A DNA stretch of 64,000 bases from Ruixingdingia sedimenti (lineage in GTDB: Bacteria > Pseudomonadota > Alphaproteobacteria > Rhodobacterales > Rhodobacteraceae), in assembly GCF_031432425.1 (NCBI RefSeq), contig NZ_JAVKPH010000006.1, positions 1 to 64,000 on the forward strand, read 5' to 3'. A program made the translations under genes and the position numbers. Position 1 is the stretch's first letter. Every line of letters begins with the position of its first letter. The notes under the pieces are model-generated. The model made no database searches. It had not been told where the DNA came from and saw nothing but the letters and a program-made list of their open reading frames with translations. Shown piece by piece: positions 51,901 to 59,377 of the stretch.

Positions 51901-52191
51901 GGCCCGCCGCAATACATGTCGGGCGTGGTCGAGGGGCCGGACGAGGATTCGGCATCCGACATCGACGCGGTGCTGGGTCTGGGCGGGGGCGAGAATTCCG
52001 AGGATGCGCTTTACGATCAGGCGGTGGCCATCGTGGCGCGGGACCGGAAATGTTCGACCTCCTACATCCAGCGGAAACTCGGCATCGGCTATCAGAAGGC
52101 CGCGCGGCTGGTGGAACAGATGGAGGACCAGGGCGTCGTCACCCCCGCGAACCACGTGGGCAAGCGCGAGATCCTGCTGCCGGAACAATAG
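48976..52191 (+). CDS. ftsK: DNA translocase FtsK
   Basis: A 1071-residue septal DNA pump. About four membrane helices lie in the first 190 residues (ELLGVLLIALALAVAVML first), then a Pro/Ala/Arg-rich linker to about 560, then the RecA-type motor with Walker A GTTGSGKS (724-731) and Walker B VVIVDEMADLMM. The C-terminal gamma winged-helix (YDQAVAIVARDRKCSTSYIQRKLGIGYQKAARLVEQME) reads polar DNA motifs and activates XerCD. I prefer the ATG at 48976 with GAGGG eight bases upstream; a GTG at 48967 overlapping the aminotransferase stop would add three residues. Confidence 0.97.
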   Translation: MASYQVRQRDPLLDRNMQAMIERRGKELLGVLLIALALAVAVMLGSYAPDDPGWMVATDEPAQNAMGRFGAAVSSTLIIIAGLGAWGLPVVLAAWGLRFMLHLGEDRAIGRLIFALIAIALASVYAATHVPGADWGHSFGLGGLFGDTVLGALLGVAPVQATVGLKILSLLIALALVAMGLFVTGFDMPELRAVGRFLLVGLVMTYAGAVMLTRQGLGLALRTGSAVRSQASARAGDWRAARAERAAAAPVPAPAAAARVRRAAAAEEPAPVVADSVTRAVQARVARAAEPAQFQAPQPLNADPRAAPRPLRADPRPQAAAPAPEPSAPVRSLLAMVPGLMKRTPEPEPELVEPPPLDPHRYSDLPSEDRIRARISDVIRARVRRAPVPVVTAPPVDAAARAEPPMFRPRKPMPLILDTQRRPAAPALPPEPPVTAAPLTAAPAAAAFVAAAPRAAVAMPEADPLPREYLDPAPHTAGAGPAWDEDLVEDDLGFEDMEDVDDTWSVPEPLHAAPPLRAPISPAAPAPRLTVPVPEPRRIVQPAVKRTIPESRQARAEAQPRLKFEDHFPEYEAPPLSLLTNPTSIIRHHLSDEALEENARLLENVLDDYGVKGEIVSVRPGPVVTMYELEPAPGLKASRVIGLADDIARSMSALSARVSTVPGRSVIGIELPNAHREKVVLREILSARDFGDSNMRLPLALGKDIGGDPIVANLAKMPHLLIAGTTGSGKSVAINTMILSLLYKLTPEECRLIMIDPKMLELSVYDGIPHLLSPVVTDPKKAVVALKWVVGEMEERYRKMSKMGVRNIEGYNGRVREALDRGEMFKRTVQTGFDEDTGDPIFETDEFAPVALPYIVVIVDEMADLMMVAGKEIEACIQRLAQMARASGIHLIMATQRPSVDVITGTIKANFPTRISFQVTSKIDSRTILGEQGAEQLLGMGDMLYMAGGGRISRIHGPFVSDEEVEEVVTHLKSFGPPQYMSGVVEGPDEDSASDIDAVLGLGGGENSEDALYDQAVAIVARDRKCSTSYIQRKLGIGYQKAARLVEQMEDQGVVTPANHVGKREILLPEQ

Positions 52192-52279
52192 GCCGGGGAC
52201 AACCCCGGCCCGCCGCCCCTCCGCCGAACGTGAAGCGCGGGGGGATGCGGGGCGTACCGGGGGCGGTTATATAGGTCAC

Positions 52280-52909
52280 ATGAGCATGTTCCGTTCGCTG
52301 ATCCTGGCGCCCGTCGCCGCCCTTGCCGCCGCTGCGGCCTTGGCGCTGCCTGCCCTGGCCGCGCCGATCCCGCTGGCCGAACTGTCGCGTTACCTCAACG
52401 GTATCGACACGTTGCAGGCGGCCTTCACCCAGATCAACCCCGACGGCACCATCGCCACCGGCACGATCCGTATCGACCGCCCGGGCCGGGTGCGGTTCGA
52501 ATATGCGCCGCCGGACAAGACGCTGGTCCTGTCGGATGGCCAGCAGGTGGCGATCTTCGATCCCAAGTCGAACCAGCCGCCGGAACAATACCCGCTGCGC
52601 CGCACGCCGCTGAACCTGATCCTCGGCAGCAATGTCGACCTCGGCGCGGCGAAGATGGTCGTGGGGCACCGCGAGGAAGGCCCCGCCACCCATGTGATCG
52701 CGCAGGACCCCGAACACCCCGAATACGGTACGATCGAGATGGTGTTCACCCCCGCGCCGGTCGAACTGCGCCAGTGGATCATCACCGACGACGCCGGCGG
52801 GCGCACCACGCTGGTTCTGGGCGAGGGGCGGCGCGGCGGTGGGATCGACCGCAACCTGTTCAACATCGCGCGCGAGATGGAACTGCGCGGCATGACCGCC
52901 GGGCGCTGA
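52280..52909 (+). CDS. lolA: Outer-membrane lipoprotein carrier protein LolA
   Basis: A 209-residue periplasmic chaperone that moves lipoproteins from LolCDE to the outer membrane. The signal peptide is cleaved after ALA at about residue 28. The mature part starts APIPLAELSRYLNGIDTLQAAFTQ and has the strand block GTIRIDRPGRVRFEYAPPDKTLVLSDGQQVAIFDP, with ligand-binding hydrophobics. It follows ftsK by 88 bases, the standard ftsK-lolA order; there is no lolB nearby, which is normal in Alphaproteobacteria. Confidence 0.95.
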   Translation: MSMFRSLILAPVAALAAAAALALPALAAPIPLAELSRYLNGIDTLQAAFTQINPDGTIATGTIRIDRPGRVRFEYAPPDKTLVLSDGQQVAIFDPKSNQPPEQYPLRRTPLNLILGSNVDLGAAKMVVGHREEGPATHVIAQDPEHPEYGTIEMVFTPAPVELRQWIITDDAGGRTTLVLGEGRRGGGIDRNLFNIAREMELRGMTAGR

Positions 52910-52929
52910 GCCGCCGGGGCGCGCGGGCC

Positions 52930-53523
52930 TCAGCGCCCGCCGCCACCGCCGCAGTTGCGCAACTGCACCCGGTACATCTCTGCCCGGTCGCCCACGCGCT
53001 GCGCCACCGCCACCAGCCAGGGCTTGTCGTTGTAGCTGCCGCGGGCAAAGCCGTTGCGCCCTTCGTGATAGGCGAGATACTGGTTGCGCGCGTCGCGCTT
53101 GGAAATGCCGAGGCCCTTTTCCGACTTGTCCATGTACCAGCCCATGAAATCGGTCGCGTCCTGGATCCGGTCGCGCCGCGCACTGCGGCGGCCGCTTTCC
53201 TGCTGGTATTCCTCCCATGTCTGGTCCAGCGCCTGGCTGTAGCCATAGGCAGAGCTTTGCCGCCCCATCGGGATCACGCCGAGCGCATAGCGGAAGGGCG
53301 TGCGGGCGTTGCCGATGAACTTCGATTCCTGATGGATCGTCGCCATCTGCACATGCACCGGCACGCCCCACCGGCGTTCCGTCCGCTTCATCGCGGAATG
53401 GTACTTGGGCCGTTCGCGCACGATGGCACAGGCGTTGTCGAGGTCGCGCGGCGCCGAAAAGTTGCCGCCTCCGCAAGAGGCAAGCACAAGCAACAATACC
53501 GACGCGCGAAGAAGTCTGCTCAT
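52930..53523 (-). CDS. Lytic transglycosylase-like SLT-domain lipoprotein
   Basis: A 197-residue lipoprotein. The lipobox is LVLASC with C17, followed by GGGNF. The core is a goose-type lysozyme-like SLT fold: MATIHQESKFIGNARTPFRYALG carries the catalytic Glu, SSAYGYSQALDQTWEEYQ and FMGWYMDKSEKGLG follow, and the protein ends NCGGGGGR. It cleaves peptidoglycan glycan strands at the outer membrane. The start at 53523 begins MSRLLRASVLLLV with the signal; a further upstream frame has no signal. It converges with lolA. Confidence 0.88.
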   Translation of the reverse strand: MSRLLRASVLLLVLASCGGGNFSAPRDLDNACAIVRERPKYHSAMKRTERRWGVPVHVQMATIHQESKFIGNARTPFRYALGVIPMGRQSSAYGYSQALDQTWEEYQQESGRRSARRDRIQDATDFMGWYMDKSEKGLGISKRDARNQYLAYHEGRNGFARGSYNDKPWLVAVAQRVGDRAEMYRVQLRNCGGGGGR

Positions 53524-53616
53524 CTGCCCCTCGCGTTTTCTTTTGTCCGACTTTACGCGAAACCGCGACGGGTTGAAATGCCCCGCCCGCACCCCCCGAT
53601 CAGAAACGCGCGAGCG

Positions 53617-54108
53617 TCAGGCGCGCCGGCGGATGCCGATCACGCGGCCGGCCTGCGGGGGGCGGGGCAGGCCGGCCTGTGCGGCCTGCGCGGCGGCGAT
53701 GCGTTCCATGCAGTCGGGCGGGAAGGGGGCGACGCGGGGGCCGCGGGTATCGATATGCAGCACCATCGTTTCCGAGGTCGCGGCCAGCCAGCCATCGACA
53801 TGGCGCATTTCCTGAAAGCAGTGCATGCGCTTGGCGTCATGGTCCAGCAGCCGGAAGCTGCATTGCACGCGGTCGCCGGCGTGCAGTTCGCGTAGGTAGC
53901 AGACATGGACCTCGGCGGTGTAGACGGTCAGGCCGCGGGTCTGGATATAGTCGGACCCGAAGCCCAGGGGGGCATAGGCCTCTTCGATGCTGCGGTCGAA
54001 GAGGACATGGTAATAGGCCATGTTCAGGTGGCCGTTGAGGTCGATCCATTCGGGTTCGACCACCATTTCGCGGGCGACGAACAGGGGTTGGGGCGCTGTG
54101 GCGGTCAT
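53617..54108 (-). CDS. Hot-dog fold thioesterase (4HBT-like)
   Basis: A 163-residue thioesterase-family protein. MVVEPEWIDLNGHLNMAYYHVLFDRSIEEAY is the hot-dog central strand-helix with D/N-GH-L-N active-site residues, as in FcbC/YbgC-type and carnitine-related enzymes; VHVCYLRELHAGDRVQCSFRLLDHDAKRMHCFQEM follows. The ATG at 54108 gives MTATAPQPLFVA; a start 57 bases up is not supported. It is probably cytosolic and hydrolyses an acyl-CoA. Divergent from hspQ. Confidence 0.87.
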   Translation of the reverse strand: MTATAPQPLFVAREMVVEPEWIDLNGHLNMAYYHVLFDRSIEEAYAPLGFGSDYIQTRGLTVYTAEVHVCYLRELHAGDRVQCSFRLLDHDAKRMHCFQEMRHVDGWLAATSETMVLHIDTRGPRVAPFPPDCMERIAAAQAAQAGLPRPPQAGRVIGIRRRA

Positions 54109-54281
54109 GGCGGCTCCGGCTCCGGTCGGGGATTGCAGGTTTGGGCATCCGGCCGCCGGGGGCAAGGGCGGATCGCCGCTTTTTCGGCCGCTGCCGGACA
54201 GTCTGTTTCCGCCAACCCCTTGGTGCAGCGGTGGACAGTCCCCGGCCCGAGGATGTACTAACCAAGTTCGGGGGTATGTGT

Positions 54282-54608
54282 ATGTTCAAGGCGCAGGCGA
54301 AATATCATCTCGGTCAGGTGCTGCGCCATCGCAAGCATCCGTTCCGGGGCGTGGTGTTCGATGTGGATGCGATGTTTTCCAACACCGAGGAATGGTATGC
54401 CGCCATCCCCGAGGAAAGCCGGCCCGCGAAGGATCAGCCTTTCTACCACCTGTTGGCTGAAAACGACCAGAGTTATTATGTGGCCTATGTCTCGGAACAA
54501 AATCTTGTGCCGGATGACACGGGCCAGCCGGTCGACCACCCCGACCTGCCCGACCTCTTCGGCGATTTCGAGGATGGGCGCTATCCCTTGCAGTTCCAGC
54601 TGAACTAG
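54282..54608 (+). CDS. hspQ: Heat-shock protein HspQ
   Basis: A 108-residue protein of the HspQ/YccV hemimethylated-DNA-binding family, which in enteric bacteria modulates Lon protease. Family blocks: KYHLGQVLRHRKHPFRGVVFDVDAMF, PFYHLLAENDQSYYVAYVSEQNLVPD, HPDLPDLFGDFEDGRYPL. I chose the ATG at 54282 with GGGGG seven bases upstream; the ATG at 54276 is too close to it. Stand-alone gene. Confidence 0.92.
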   Translation: MFKAQAKYHLGQVLRHRKHPFRGVVFDVDAMFSNTEEWYAAIPEESRPAKDQPFYHLLAENDQSYYVAYVSEQNLVPDDTGQPVDHPDLPDLFGDFEDGRYPLQFQLN

Positions 54609-54732
54609 GCCCCGGTCCCGGCGGCGCTGCGTCTTGCGGGTGCCGATGCGGCGGTTCCAACATGCCAAGGGCGGCCTTGCCCGGTGATTCGGCGCAAGAC
54701 GCTTCCATCCCCCGCGGGGGTGACAGCAAAGA

Positions 54733-54779
54733 CCTCGGCGCCGCAGGCTGGGTGGGGGCTTGTGTCCACGGCGCCGAGG
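54733..54779. other. Intergenic inverted repeat in a gene-poor gap
   Basis: In the 290-base gap 54609-54898, CCTCGGCGCCG (54733-54743) pairs with CGGCGCCGAGG (54769-54779) across 25 bases. CCCCCGCGGGGG at 54711-54722 is a second palindrome close by. I see no gene. It may be an mRNA 3' structure or part of a small RNA. Confidence 0.35.
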
Positions 54780-54898
54780 GAAGCCTTATGCAGCTACCCG
54801 GCCTGTCTGGACGATTCGTCGGGCTGCATTTCGGGTGAACTGGGGCATTTTCGGGGCATCGTTTCTGTTGGCGTGACAATCGGCGGCCGGTCGCGGCA

Positions 54899-55345
54899 TT
54901 ACATCGCAGGCAGATGGAACCGCAGCAGGTTGCGGGTGCCTTCGCGCCGGTAGTCGAGATCGCGCGACAATGCGCGGATCAGGTGCCAGCCGAAGCCCCC
55001 CTCTGGCAGGTCGGCGGCATCGGTGCCCGGCAGGTCGCCCGGGGGCAGGGCGCCATGGGGCATGGGGCGGCCGCTGTCCGCCACGCAGCAGACGAGCCCG
55101 CCGCCGCTGCGCTGCACGCAGATCTCGATCTCGCCCCCGCGGTCGGCATAGGCATGTTCGACGACATTGTTCAGCACCTCTGCCAGCACCAGTTCCATCG
55201 TCGCGCGGCACTGGGGCGAGACGGGGCAATCCCGCAGCCCTTCGTGCAGGTCGTGCAGCGCCTGCCGCACCGCCAGCGGATCGGCCGGAAACACCAGCCG
55301 CAGCCTGCGCGGACAGGCCGGTTGCGCCCCCGTCCTAGCCGGCAT
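54899..55345 (-). CDS. Anti-sigma-type ATP-binding kinase (RsbW/SpoIIAB-like)
   Basis: A 148-residue HATPase_c protein. The N box is LVLAEVLNNVVEHAY, the G1 box CVADSGRPMP and the late block GGFGWHLIRALSRDLDYRREGTRNLLRFHL. It belongs to the serine-kinase side of a partner-switching pair that phosphorylates a STAS antagonist. It overlaps the STAS gene by 11 bases, a typical operon. The partner sigma factor and a phosphatase are not in the window. Confidence 0.9.
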   Translation of the reverse strand: MPARTGAQPACPRRLRLVFPADPLAVRQALHDLHEGLRDCPVSPQCRATMELVLAEVLNNVVEHAYADRGGEIEICVQRSGGGLVCCVADSGRPMPHGALPPGDLPGTDAADLPEGGFGWHLIRALSRDLDYRREGTRNLLRFHLPAM

Positions 55346-55670
55346 GGCGCAGCGAGGGGGGCGCGGCGTCGTGGATGGTGAACACGCTGTCCATCCGCGT
55401 GAGGCGAAAGACGCGCAGCACCCCCGGCGTCAGCCCCGCCAGTTCCAGCCGCCGCCCGGGGCCCAGAAGCTTCATCACCGCGACCACCGCGCCAAGGCCG
55501 CTGCTGTCCAGGAACGCCACCTGCGACAGGTCCAGCACCACCACCGGCGCGGCGGTCTGAAGCAGTTCGCGCATGCGGTCCTTGAACTGGATCGCCACCG
55601 CCGCGTCGATCCGGTTTTCGTTCACGCGGGCGACCACCATATCGCCGGAATGTTCGAAACTGATGTCCAT
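55335..55670 (-). CDS. STAS-domain anti-sigma factor antagonist (RsbV-like)
   Basis: A 111-residue single STAS domain. The phosphorylation site is in VAFLDSSGLGAVVAVMKLLG, with the Ser pair DSSGLG; a strand opens DISFEHSGDMVVARV. The unphosphorylated form would bind the RsbW-like kinase and free its client. First gene of the pair, with the kinase overlapping its end. Confidence 0.92.
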   Translation of the reverse strand: MDISFEHSGDMVVARVNENRIDAAVAIQFKDRMRELLQTAAPVVVLDLSQVAFLDSSGLGAVVAVMKLLGPGRRLELAGLTPGVLRVFRLTRMDSVFTIHDAAPPSLRHAG

Positions 55671-55793
55671 CGTCTGGTTCCTCTGGCTGGATGTGGCAAG
55701 ATTAGGGCGGCGGAGTTACCAATCCGTAACCGCCCACGCCCCAGCCCGAGGGGCGCGATTGACGGCGGGGGCGTTATCGGCGATGCCCCGGGG

Positions 55794-56444
55794 ATGATCG
55801 AATTCAGCTACGACCCGCCCGATGTGCCGCTGTCGGTGCTATACCGGGACGACGACATTCTGGTGGCCGACAAGCCCGCGGGGCTGCTGTCGGTGCCCGG
55901 CAAGCTGCCGGGGCGCGACGATTGCCTGATCGCCCGGCTGGCGGCGGAATATCCGCGGGTGCTGCTGGTCCACCGGCTGGATTGCGACACATCCGGGGTG
56001 ATGGTCTTTGCGCTGCACAAGCCGGCGCAAGGCGCGCTCGGCAAGCAGTTCGAGCGGCGCGAGGTCGAAAAGACCTATCTCGCCCGCCTCTGGGGTCGGC
56101 TGTCGCCCGCGACGGGGCGGGTGGACCTGCCCTTGTGCGCCGACTGGCCCAACCGGCCGCGGCAGATGGTCAGCCACGACCACGGCCGCGCCGCGCAGAC
56201 GGACTGGGAGGTGCTGGCGCAGACCGATACCGAAACCCGCACCCGCCTGCGCCCCCTGACCGGGCGCAGCCACCAGTTGCGGGTGCATATGGCGGAACTG
56301 GGCCACCCGATCCTGGGCGACCCGATCTATGCCACCGGCCCGGCGCGCGCCTTTCCGCGGCTGATGCTGCACGCCGAAAGCCTGCGCCTGCGCCACCCGG
56401 GCACGGGGCAGATGATGACCTTCACCGCCCCCTGTCCGTTCTGA
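55794..56444 (+). CDS. RluA-family pseudouridine synthase
   Basis: A 216-residue enzyme that isomerises uridine in rRNA or tRNA. The catalytic Asp is D63 in HRLDCDTSGVM; the opening ILVADKPAGLLSVPG, RREVEKTYLARLWG, and LRPLTGRSHQLRVHMAELGHPILGDPIY match. There is no N-terminal S4 domain, so it is of the short RluA type (E. coli RluA modifies 23S 746 and some tRNAs). The start at 55794 is MIEFSYDPP. Convergent with the aldehyde dehydrogenase gene by 9 bases. Confidence 0.93.
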   Translation: MIEFSYDPPDVPLSVLYRDDDILVADKPAGLLSVPGKLPGRDDCLIARLAAEYPRVLLVHRLDCDTSGVMVFALHKPAQGALGKQFERREVEKTYLARLWGRLSPATGRVDLPLCADWPNRPRQMVSHDHGRAAQTDWEVLAQTDTETRTRLRPLTGRSHQLRVHMAELGHPILGDPIYATGPARAFPRLMLHAESLRLRHPGTGQMMTFTAPCPF

Positions 56445-56453
56445 GGCCGCATC

Positions 56454-57899
56454 CTAGCCCCTGTCGGGATCCCAGCCGGAAATCGCCTTGGATTCGAGGA
56501 ATTCCTCGATCCCCCAGACCCCGCCCTCGCGCGCGCGGCCCGATGCCTTGATGCCGCCGAAGGGCGCGCCGGCTGACCGGGACTTGCCGTTCATTTCCAC
56601 CATGCCCGAACGCAGCCGCCGCGCCAGCCGGTTGCGCCGCGCGCCGTCCCCGCTTTGGACATAGTTGGTCAGGCCATAGGGCGTGTCGTTGGCGATGCGC
56701 ACCGCCTGATCCTCGGTGTCGAAGGGCATCATCGCCAGAACGGGGCCGAAGATTTCCTCGCGTTCGATGGTCATGCCGGGTTTCACATCGGCAAAGACGG
56801 TGGGGCGGACGTAGAAGCCCTTGTTCATCCCCTCGGGCAGGCCCGGACCGCCGGCGACCAGCCGCGCGCCCTCGTCGATGCCCTTCTGGATATAGCCCTG
56901 GATCTGGTCCCACTGGCGGCGGTTGATCACCGGGCCGATATGGCCCCCATGTTCGCGGGGCGAGGCGACGCGCGTTTCCTCGGCCACCTGACGGGCGATT
57001 TCCACCGCCTGATCGTAGATCGGCCGTTCCACCAGCATGCGCGAGGGCGCGTTGCAGCTTTGGCCCGAGTTCTCGAACATGTGCTGCACGCCGCGCCGCA
57101 CCGCCATCGGATCGGCATCGGCAAAGACCAGATTGGCCCCCTTGCCGCCCAGTTCCAGCGTCACCCGTTTCAGCGTTTCGGCCGCCGTGCGGCTGATCGC
57201 CTTGCCCGCGCGGGTCGATCCGGTGAACGAGATCATGTTCACATCCCGGTGGGCCGACAGTTGCGTGCCCACACCCGCGCCGTCGCCGTTCACCAGATTG
57301 AAGACACCCTTGGGCACGCCCGCCTCGTGCAGCATTTCCGCGAACAGCATGGACGACAGCGGTGCCTCTTCCGAGGGTTTCAGCACCATGGTGCAGCCCG
57401 CCAGCAGCGCCGGCGTGACCTTCAGCGTCACCTGGTTCATCGGCCAGTTCCAAGGCGTGATCAGGCCCACCACCCCGATGGGTTCCAGCGCGATGCGGTC
57501 GTTGGGGGTGTGGGGGCCGAGGGGGCGGATCCACTCGACATGTTTGAAGGCGGTGATGAAGTTGCGGATGTGCCAGCTGCCGGATGTGGCCTGCGACCGC
57601 CGCGCCATGTCGATCGGCGCGCCCATTTCCAGGCTGATCGCGCGGCCCATTTCGTCCAGCCGCGATTCGTAGATGGCCAGAAGCCGTTCCACCAGCGCCA
57701 GCCGTTCCGCCGGGGGCGTGGCGGCCCAGTCGTCGAAGGCGTCCTTCGCGGCGGCCACGGCGGCGTCGGTATCGGCCTGCCCGCCGAGGCTGATCGTGGC
57801 GCAGGATTCCTCGGTCGCGGGGTCGATCACCGCATGGTCGCGCGCGACGGCGGGCGCGACCCATTTGCCGTTGATGTAGAACAGACGTTTGTCGAGCAT
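56454..57899 (-). CDS. Aldehyde dehydrogenase family protein
   Basis: A 481-residue NAD(P)-dependent aldehyde dehydrogenase. Catalytic C282 is in ENSGQSCNAPSRM, general base E249 in LELGGKGANL, and N151 in TPWNWPMNQ. FTGSTRAGKAI binds the cofactor. It is not a betaine-, succinate-semialdehyde- or methylmalonate-type enzyme by obvious sequence signs; it is close to the broad medium-chain group. The start at 57899 begins MLDKRLFYINGKW. Monocistronic as far as seen. Confidence 0.94.
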   Translation of the reverse strand: MLDKRLFYINGKWVAPAVARDHAVIDPATEESCATISLGGQADTDAAVAAAKDAFDDWAATPPAERLALVERLLAIYESRLDEMGRAISLEMGAPIDMARRSQATSGSWHIRNFITAFKHVEWIRPLGPHTPNDRIALEPIGVVGLITPWNWPMNQVTLKVTPALLAGCTMVLKPSEEAPLSSMLFAEMLHEAGVPKGVFNLVNGDGAGVGTQLSAHRDVNMISFTGSTRAGKAISRTAAETLKRVTLELGGKGANLVFADADPMAVRRGVQHMFENSGQSCNAPSRMLVERPIYDQAVEIARQVAEETRVASPREHGGHIGPVINRRQWDQIQGYIQKGIDEGARLVAGGPGLPEGMNKGFYVRPTVFADVKPGMTIEREEIFGPVLAMMPFDTEDQAVRIANDTPYGLTNYVQSGDGARRNRLARRLRSGMVEMNGKSRSAGAPFGGIKASGRAREGGVWGIEEFLESKAISGWDPDRG

Positions 57900-58150
57900 C
57901 GGGGCATCCTCTTCGCGGGCCGGGGGCTGTGGGCAGAGGATGCGGCGGCGCGCGGCGCGTGTCCAGCCCGCGCCGGGGCCTGCGGGCAATGCGGCCACCT
58001 GCGACCTGCTGCCGCAGCCGTGGCGGGCCGCGCTTTCCCGAAGGCTGCGCGCGCGCAGTCGGGGCGTGCGGGCTTTTCCCTGTCCGCTCAGGCGGTTGCG
58101 CCTGTGCGGCGATGCCCGACCGAAAGCGTCGGGCAAACACCCGACGATTT
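57900..58150. other. Gap with no identified gene
   Basis: This upstream region of the aldehyde dehydrogenase is G/C-rich and contains only shadow frames. A conventional promoter must lie here but none is obvious. AT content rises sharply at about 58145, at the start of the ncRNA promoter region. Confidence 0.5.
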
Positions 58151-58209
58151 CTGTCAACTATTTGATTTTGCGGGAATTTATTGACAGCCCTGCTGCGGCG
58201 GCCTATATC
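58151..58209 (+). promoter_or_regulatory. Canonical sigma-70-type promoter with inverted repeat over the -35
   Basis: TTGACA (58181-58186) and TATATC (58204-58209) are separated by exactly 17 bases: a near-consensus promoter, the best in the window. CTGTCAA (58151-58157) and TTGACAG (58181-58187) form an inverted repeat including the -35, so a dimeric regulator could block it. The expected start is about 58216. Confidence 0.7.
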
Positions 58210-58215
58210 GGGTCT

Positions 58216-58385
58216 CAAGAAGGCCAGCCAGCATCACGCAAGCAAGCTCTCTCCTCCGGGTCAGCGAGTAAGGGCCAGCCACCCAGGATGCCTTGCATCC
58301 CAGGCAGCGCGCAATCCGACCAGCAAGCAAACCGGGGCAGCCGCAGACAGCGGCCTGACGGGCGGCCTTTCGGGCCGCCCTTGTT
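58216..58385 (+). ncRNA. Candidate non-coding RNA, about 165 nt
   Basis: A transcript from the strong promoter would run to the intrinsic terminator GGGCGGCC/GGCCGCCC (58360-58380, loop TTTCG). It holds a short hairpin GGATGC/GCATCC (58286-58300, loop CTT), and a pyrimidine stretch CTCTCTCCTCC (58247-58257) that could pair with ribosome sites. No open frame is credible. It is not SRP RNA, RNase P RNA or tmRNA by their signature motifs. Its end is only 8 bases from the convergent nrdF stop. Confidence 0.6.
58360..58385 (+). terminator. Intrinsic terminator of the candidate RNA
   Basis: An 8-bp perfect G/C stem with TTTCG loop (58360-58380) followed by the T-rich TTGTT. It is just beyond the nrdF stop on the other strand and may also shield that 3' end. 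Confidence 0.65.
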
Positions 58386-58387
58386 CG

Positions 58388-59359
58388 TCAGAAATCCCAG
58401 TCCTCATCCTCGGTCGCCACGGCCTTGCCGATGACATAGGACGATCCCGAGCCCGAAAAGAAATCGTGGTTCTCGCTGTCGGGGCTCAGCGCCGCCAGGA
58501 TCGCCGGGTTCACCTCGCAGGCGGCGGGCGGGAACAGCGCCTCGTAGCCGAGGTTCTGCAACGCCTTGTTGGCATTGTAGTGCAGGAAGGCCTTCACATC
58601 CTCGGTCAGCCCGATACCGTCATAGAGTTCGGCGGTATATTTCGCCTCGATCTCGTAAAGGTCGAACATCAGGGCAAAGGCGAAATCCTTCAACTCCTGC
58701 CGGCGCGCCTCGGGCACCCGTTCCAGCCCGCGCTGGTATTTGTAGCCGATGTAATAGCCGTGCACCGCCTCGTCCCGGATGATCAGGCGGATCAGGTCGG
58801 CGGTATTGGTCAGCCGGGCCCGGCTGGACCAGTACATCGGCAGGTAGAAGCCCGAATAGAACAGGAAGGATTCGAGGAACACGCTGGCGATCTTGCGCTT
58901 CAGCGGGTCGGCCCGGGCCCCGTATTCCCTGACGATCAGCCGCGCCTTGGCTTGCAGATGCGGGTTGTCCTCGGACCAGCGGAAAGCCTCGTCCACCTCT
59001 TTCGTCAGGCAGAGGGTAGAGAAGATGGACGAATAGGACCGCGCGTGGACCGCCTCCATGAAGGCGATGTTGGTCAGCACGGCCTCTTCATGCGGGGTGA
59101 TGGCGTCGGGCAACATCGAGGGCGCGCCCACCGTGTTCTGCACCGTGTCGAGCAGCGTCAGGCCGGTGAACACGCGGATGGTCAGTTCGCGTTCCTCTGG
59201 CCGCAGCGTCGCCCAGGACTGCACGTCGTTCGACAACGGCACCTTTTCCGGCAGCCAGAAGTTCACCGTCAGCCGGTTCCAGACCTCCAGGTCCTTCTCG
59301 TCCTCCAGCCGGTTCCAGTTGATCGCGCGCAAGGGCGCCCGCATCGCGTGATCCTTCAT
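58388..59359 (-). CDS. nrdF: Class Ib ribonucleotide reductase beta subunit
   Basis: A 323-residue radical-bearing subunit. The dimetal ligands lie in ITPHEEAVLTNIAFMEAVHARSYSSIFSTL and SFLFYSGFYLPMYWSSRARLTNTADLIRLIIRDEAVHGYYIGYKYQRG. The size, the NrdF-type IIRDEAVHG, and the neighbours nrdH, nrdI and nrdE make it class Ib, normally loaded with dimanganese with help from NrdI. The start at 59359 (MKDHAMRAPLRAINW) is preceded by AAAGG inside a small inverted repeat. Last gene of nrdHIEF; 76 bases after nrdE. Confidence 0.96.
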   Translation of the reverse strand: MKDHAMRAPLRAINWNRLEDEKDLEVWNRLTVNFWLPEKVPLSNDVQSWATLRPEERELTIRVFTGLTLLDTVQNTVGAPSMLPDAITPHEEAVLTNIAFMEAVHARSYSSIFSTLCLTKEVDEAFRWSEDNPHLQAKARLIVREYGARADPLKRKIASVFLESFLFYSGFYLPMYWSSRARLTNTADLIRLIIRDEAVHGYYIGYKYQRGLERVPEARRQELKDFAFALMFDLYEIEAKYTAELYDGIGLTEDVKAFLHYNANKALQNLGYEALFPPAACEVNPAILAALSPDSENHDFFSGSGSSYVIGKAVATEDEDWDF

Positions 59360-59362
59360 CGT

Positions 59363-59377
59363 GAAGAACCTTTCTTC
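59363..59377 (-). promoter_or_regulatory. Ribosome site inside a short hairpin before nrdF
   Basis: On the minus strand GAAGAA-AGG-TTCTTC places the ribosome site AAAGG in or beside the loop of a 6-bp hairpin, ending 3 bases from the nrdF ATG. It may tune NrdF amounts relative to NrdE. Confidence 0.35.

Noticed and set aside
48955..52188. 1077-residue open frame opposite ftsK
   Set aside because: Composition is Arg/His/Gln-rich with no motif, and ftsK is certain in the other frame.
58216..58385. 4.5S SRP RNA, RNase P RNA or tmRNA at the candidate RNA
   Set aside because: The signature loops (GGAAG-type SRP loop, GAAAGTCC of RNase P, tmRNA tag frame) are missing. 6S RNA is not ruled out.
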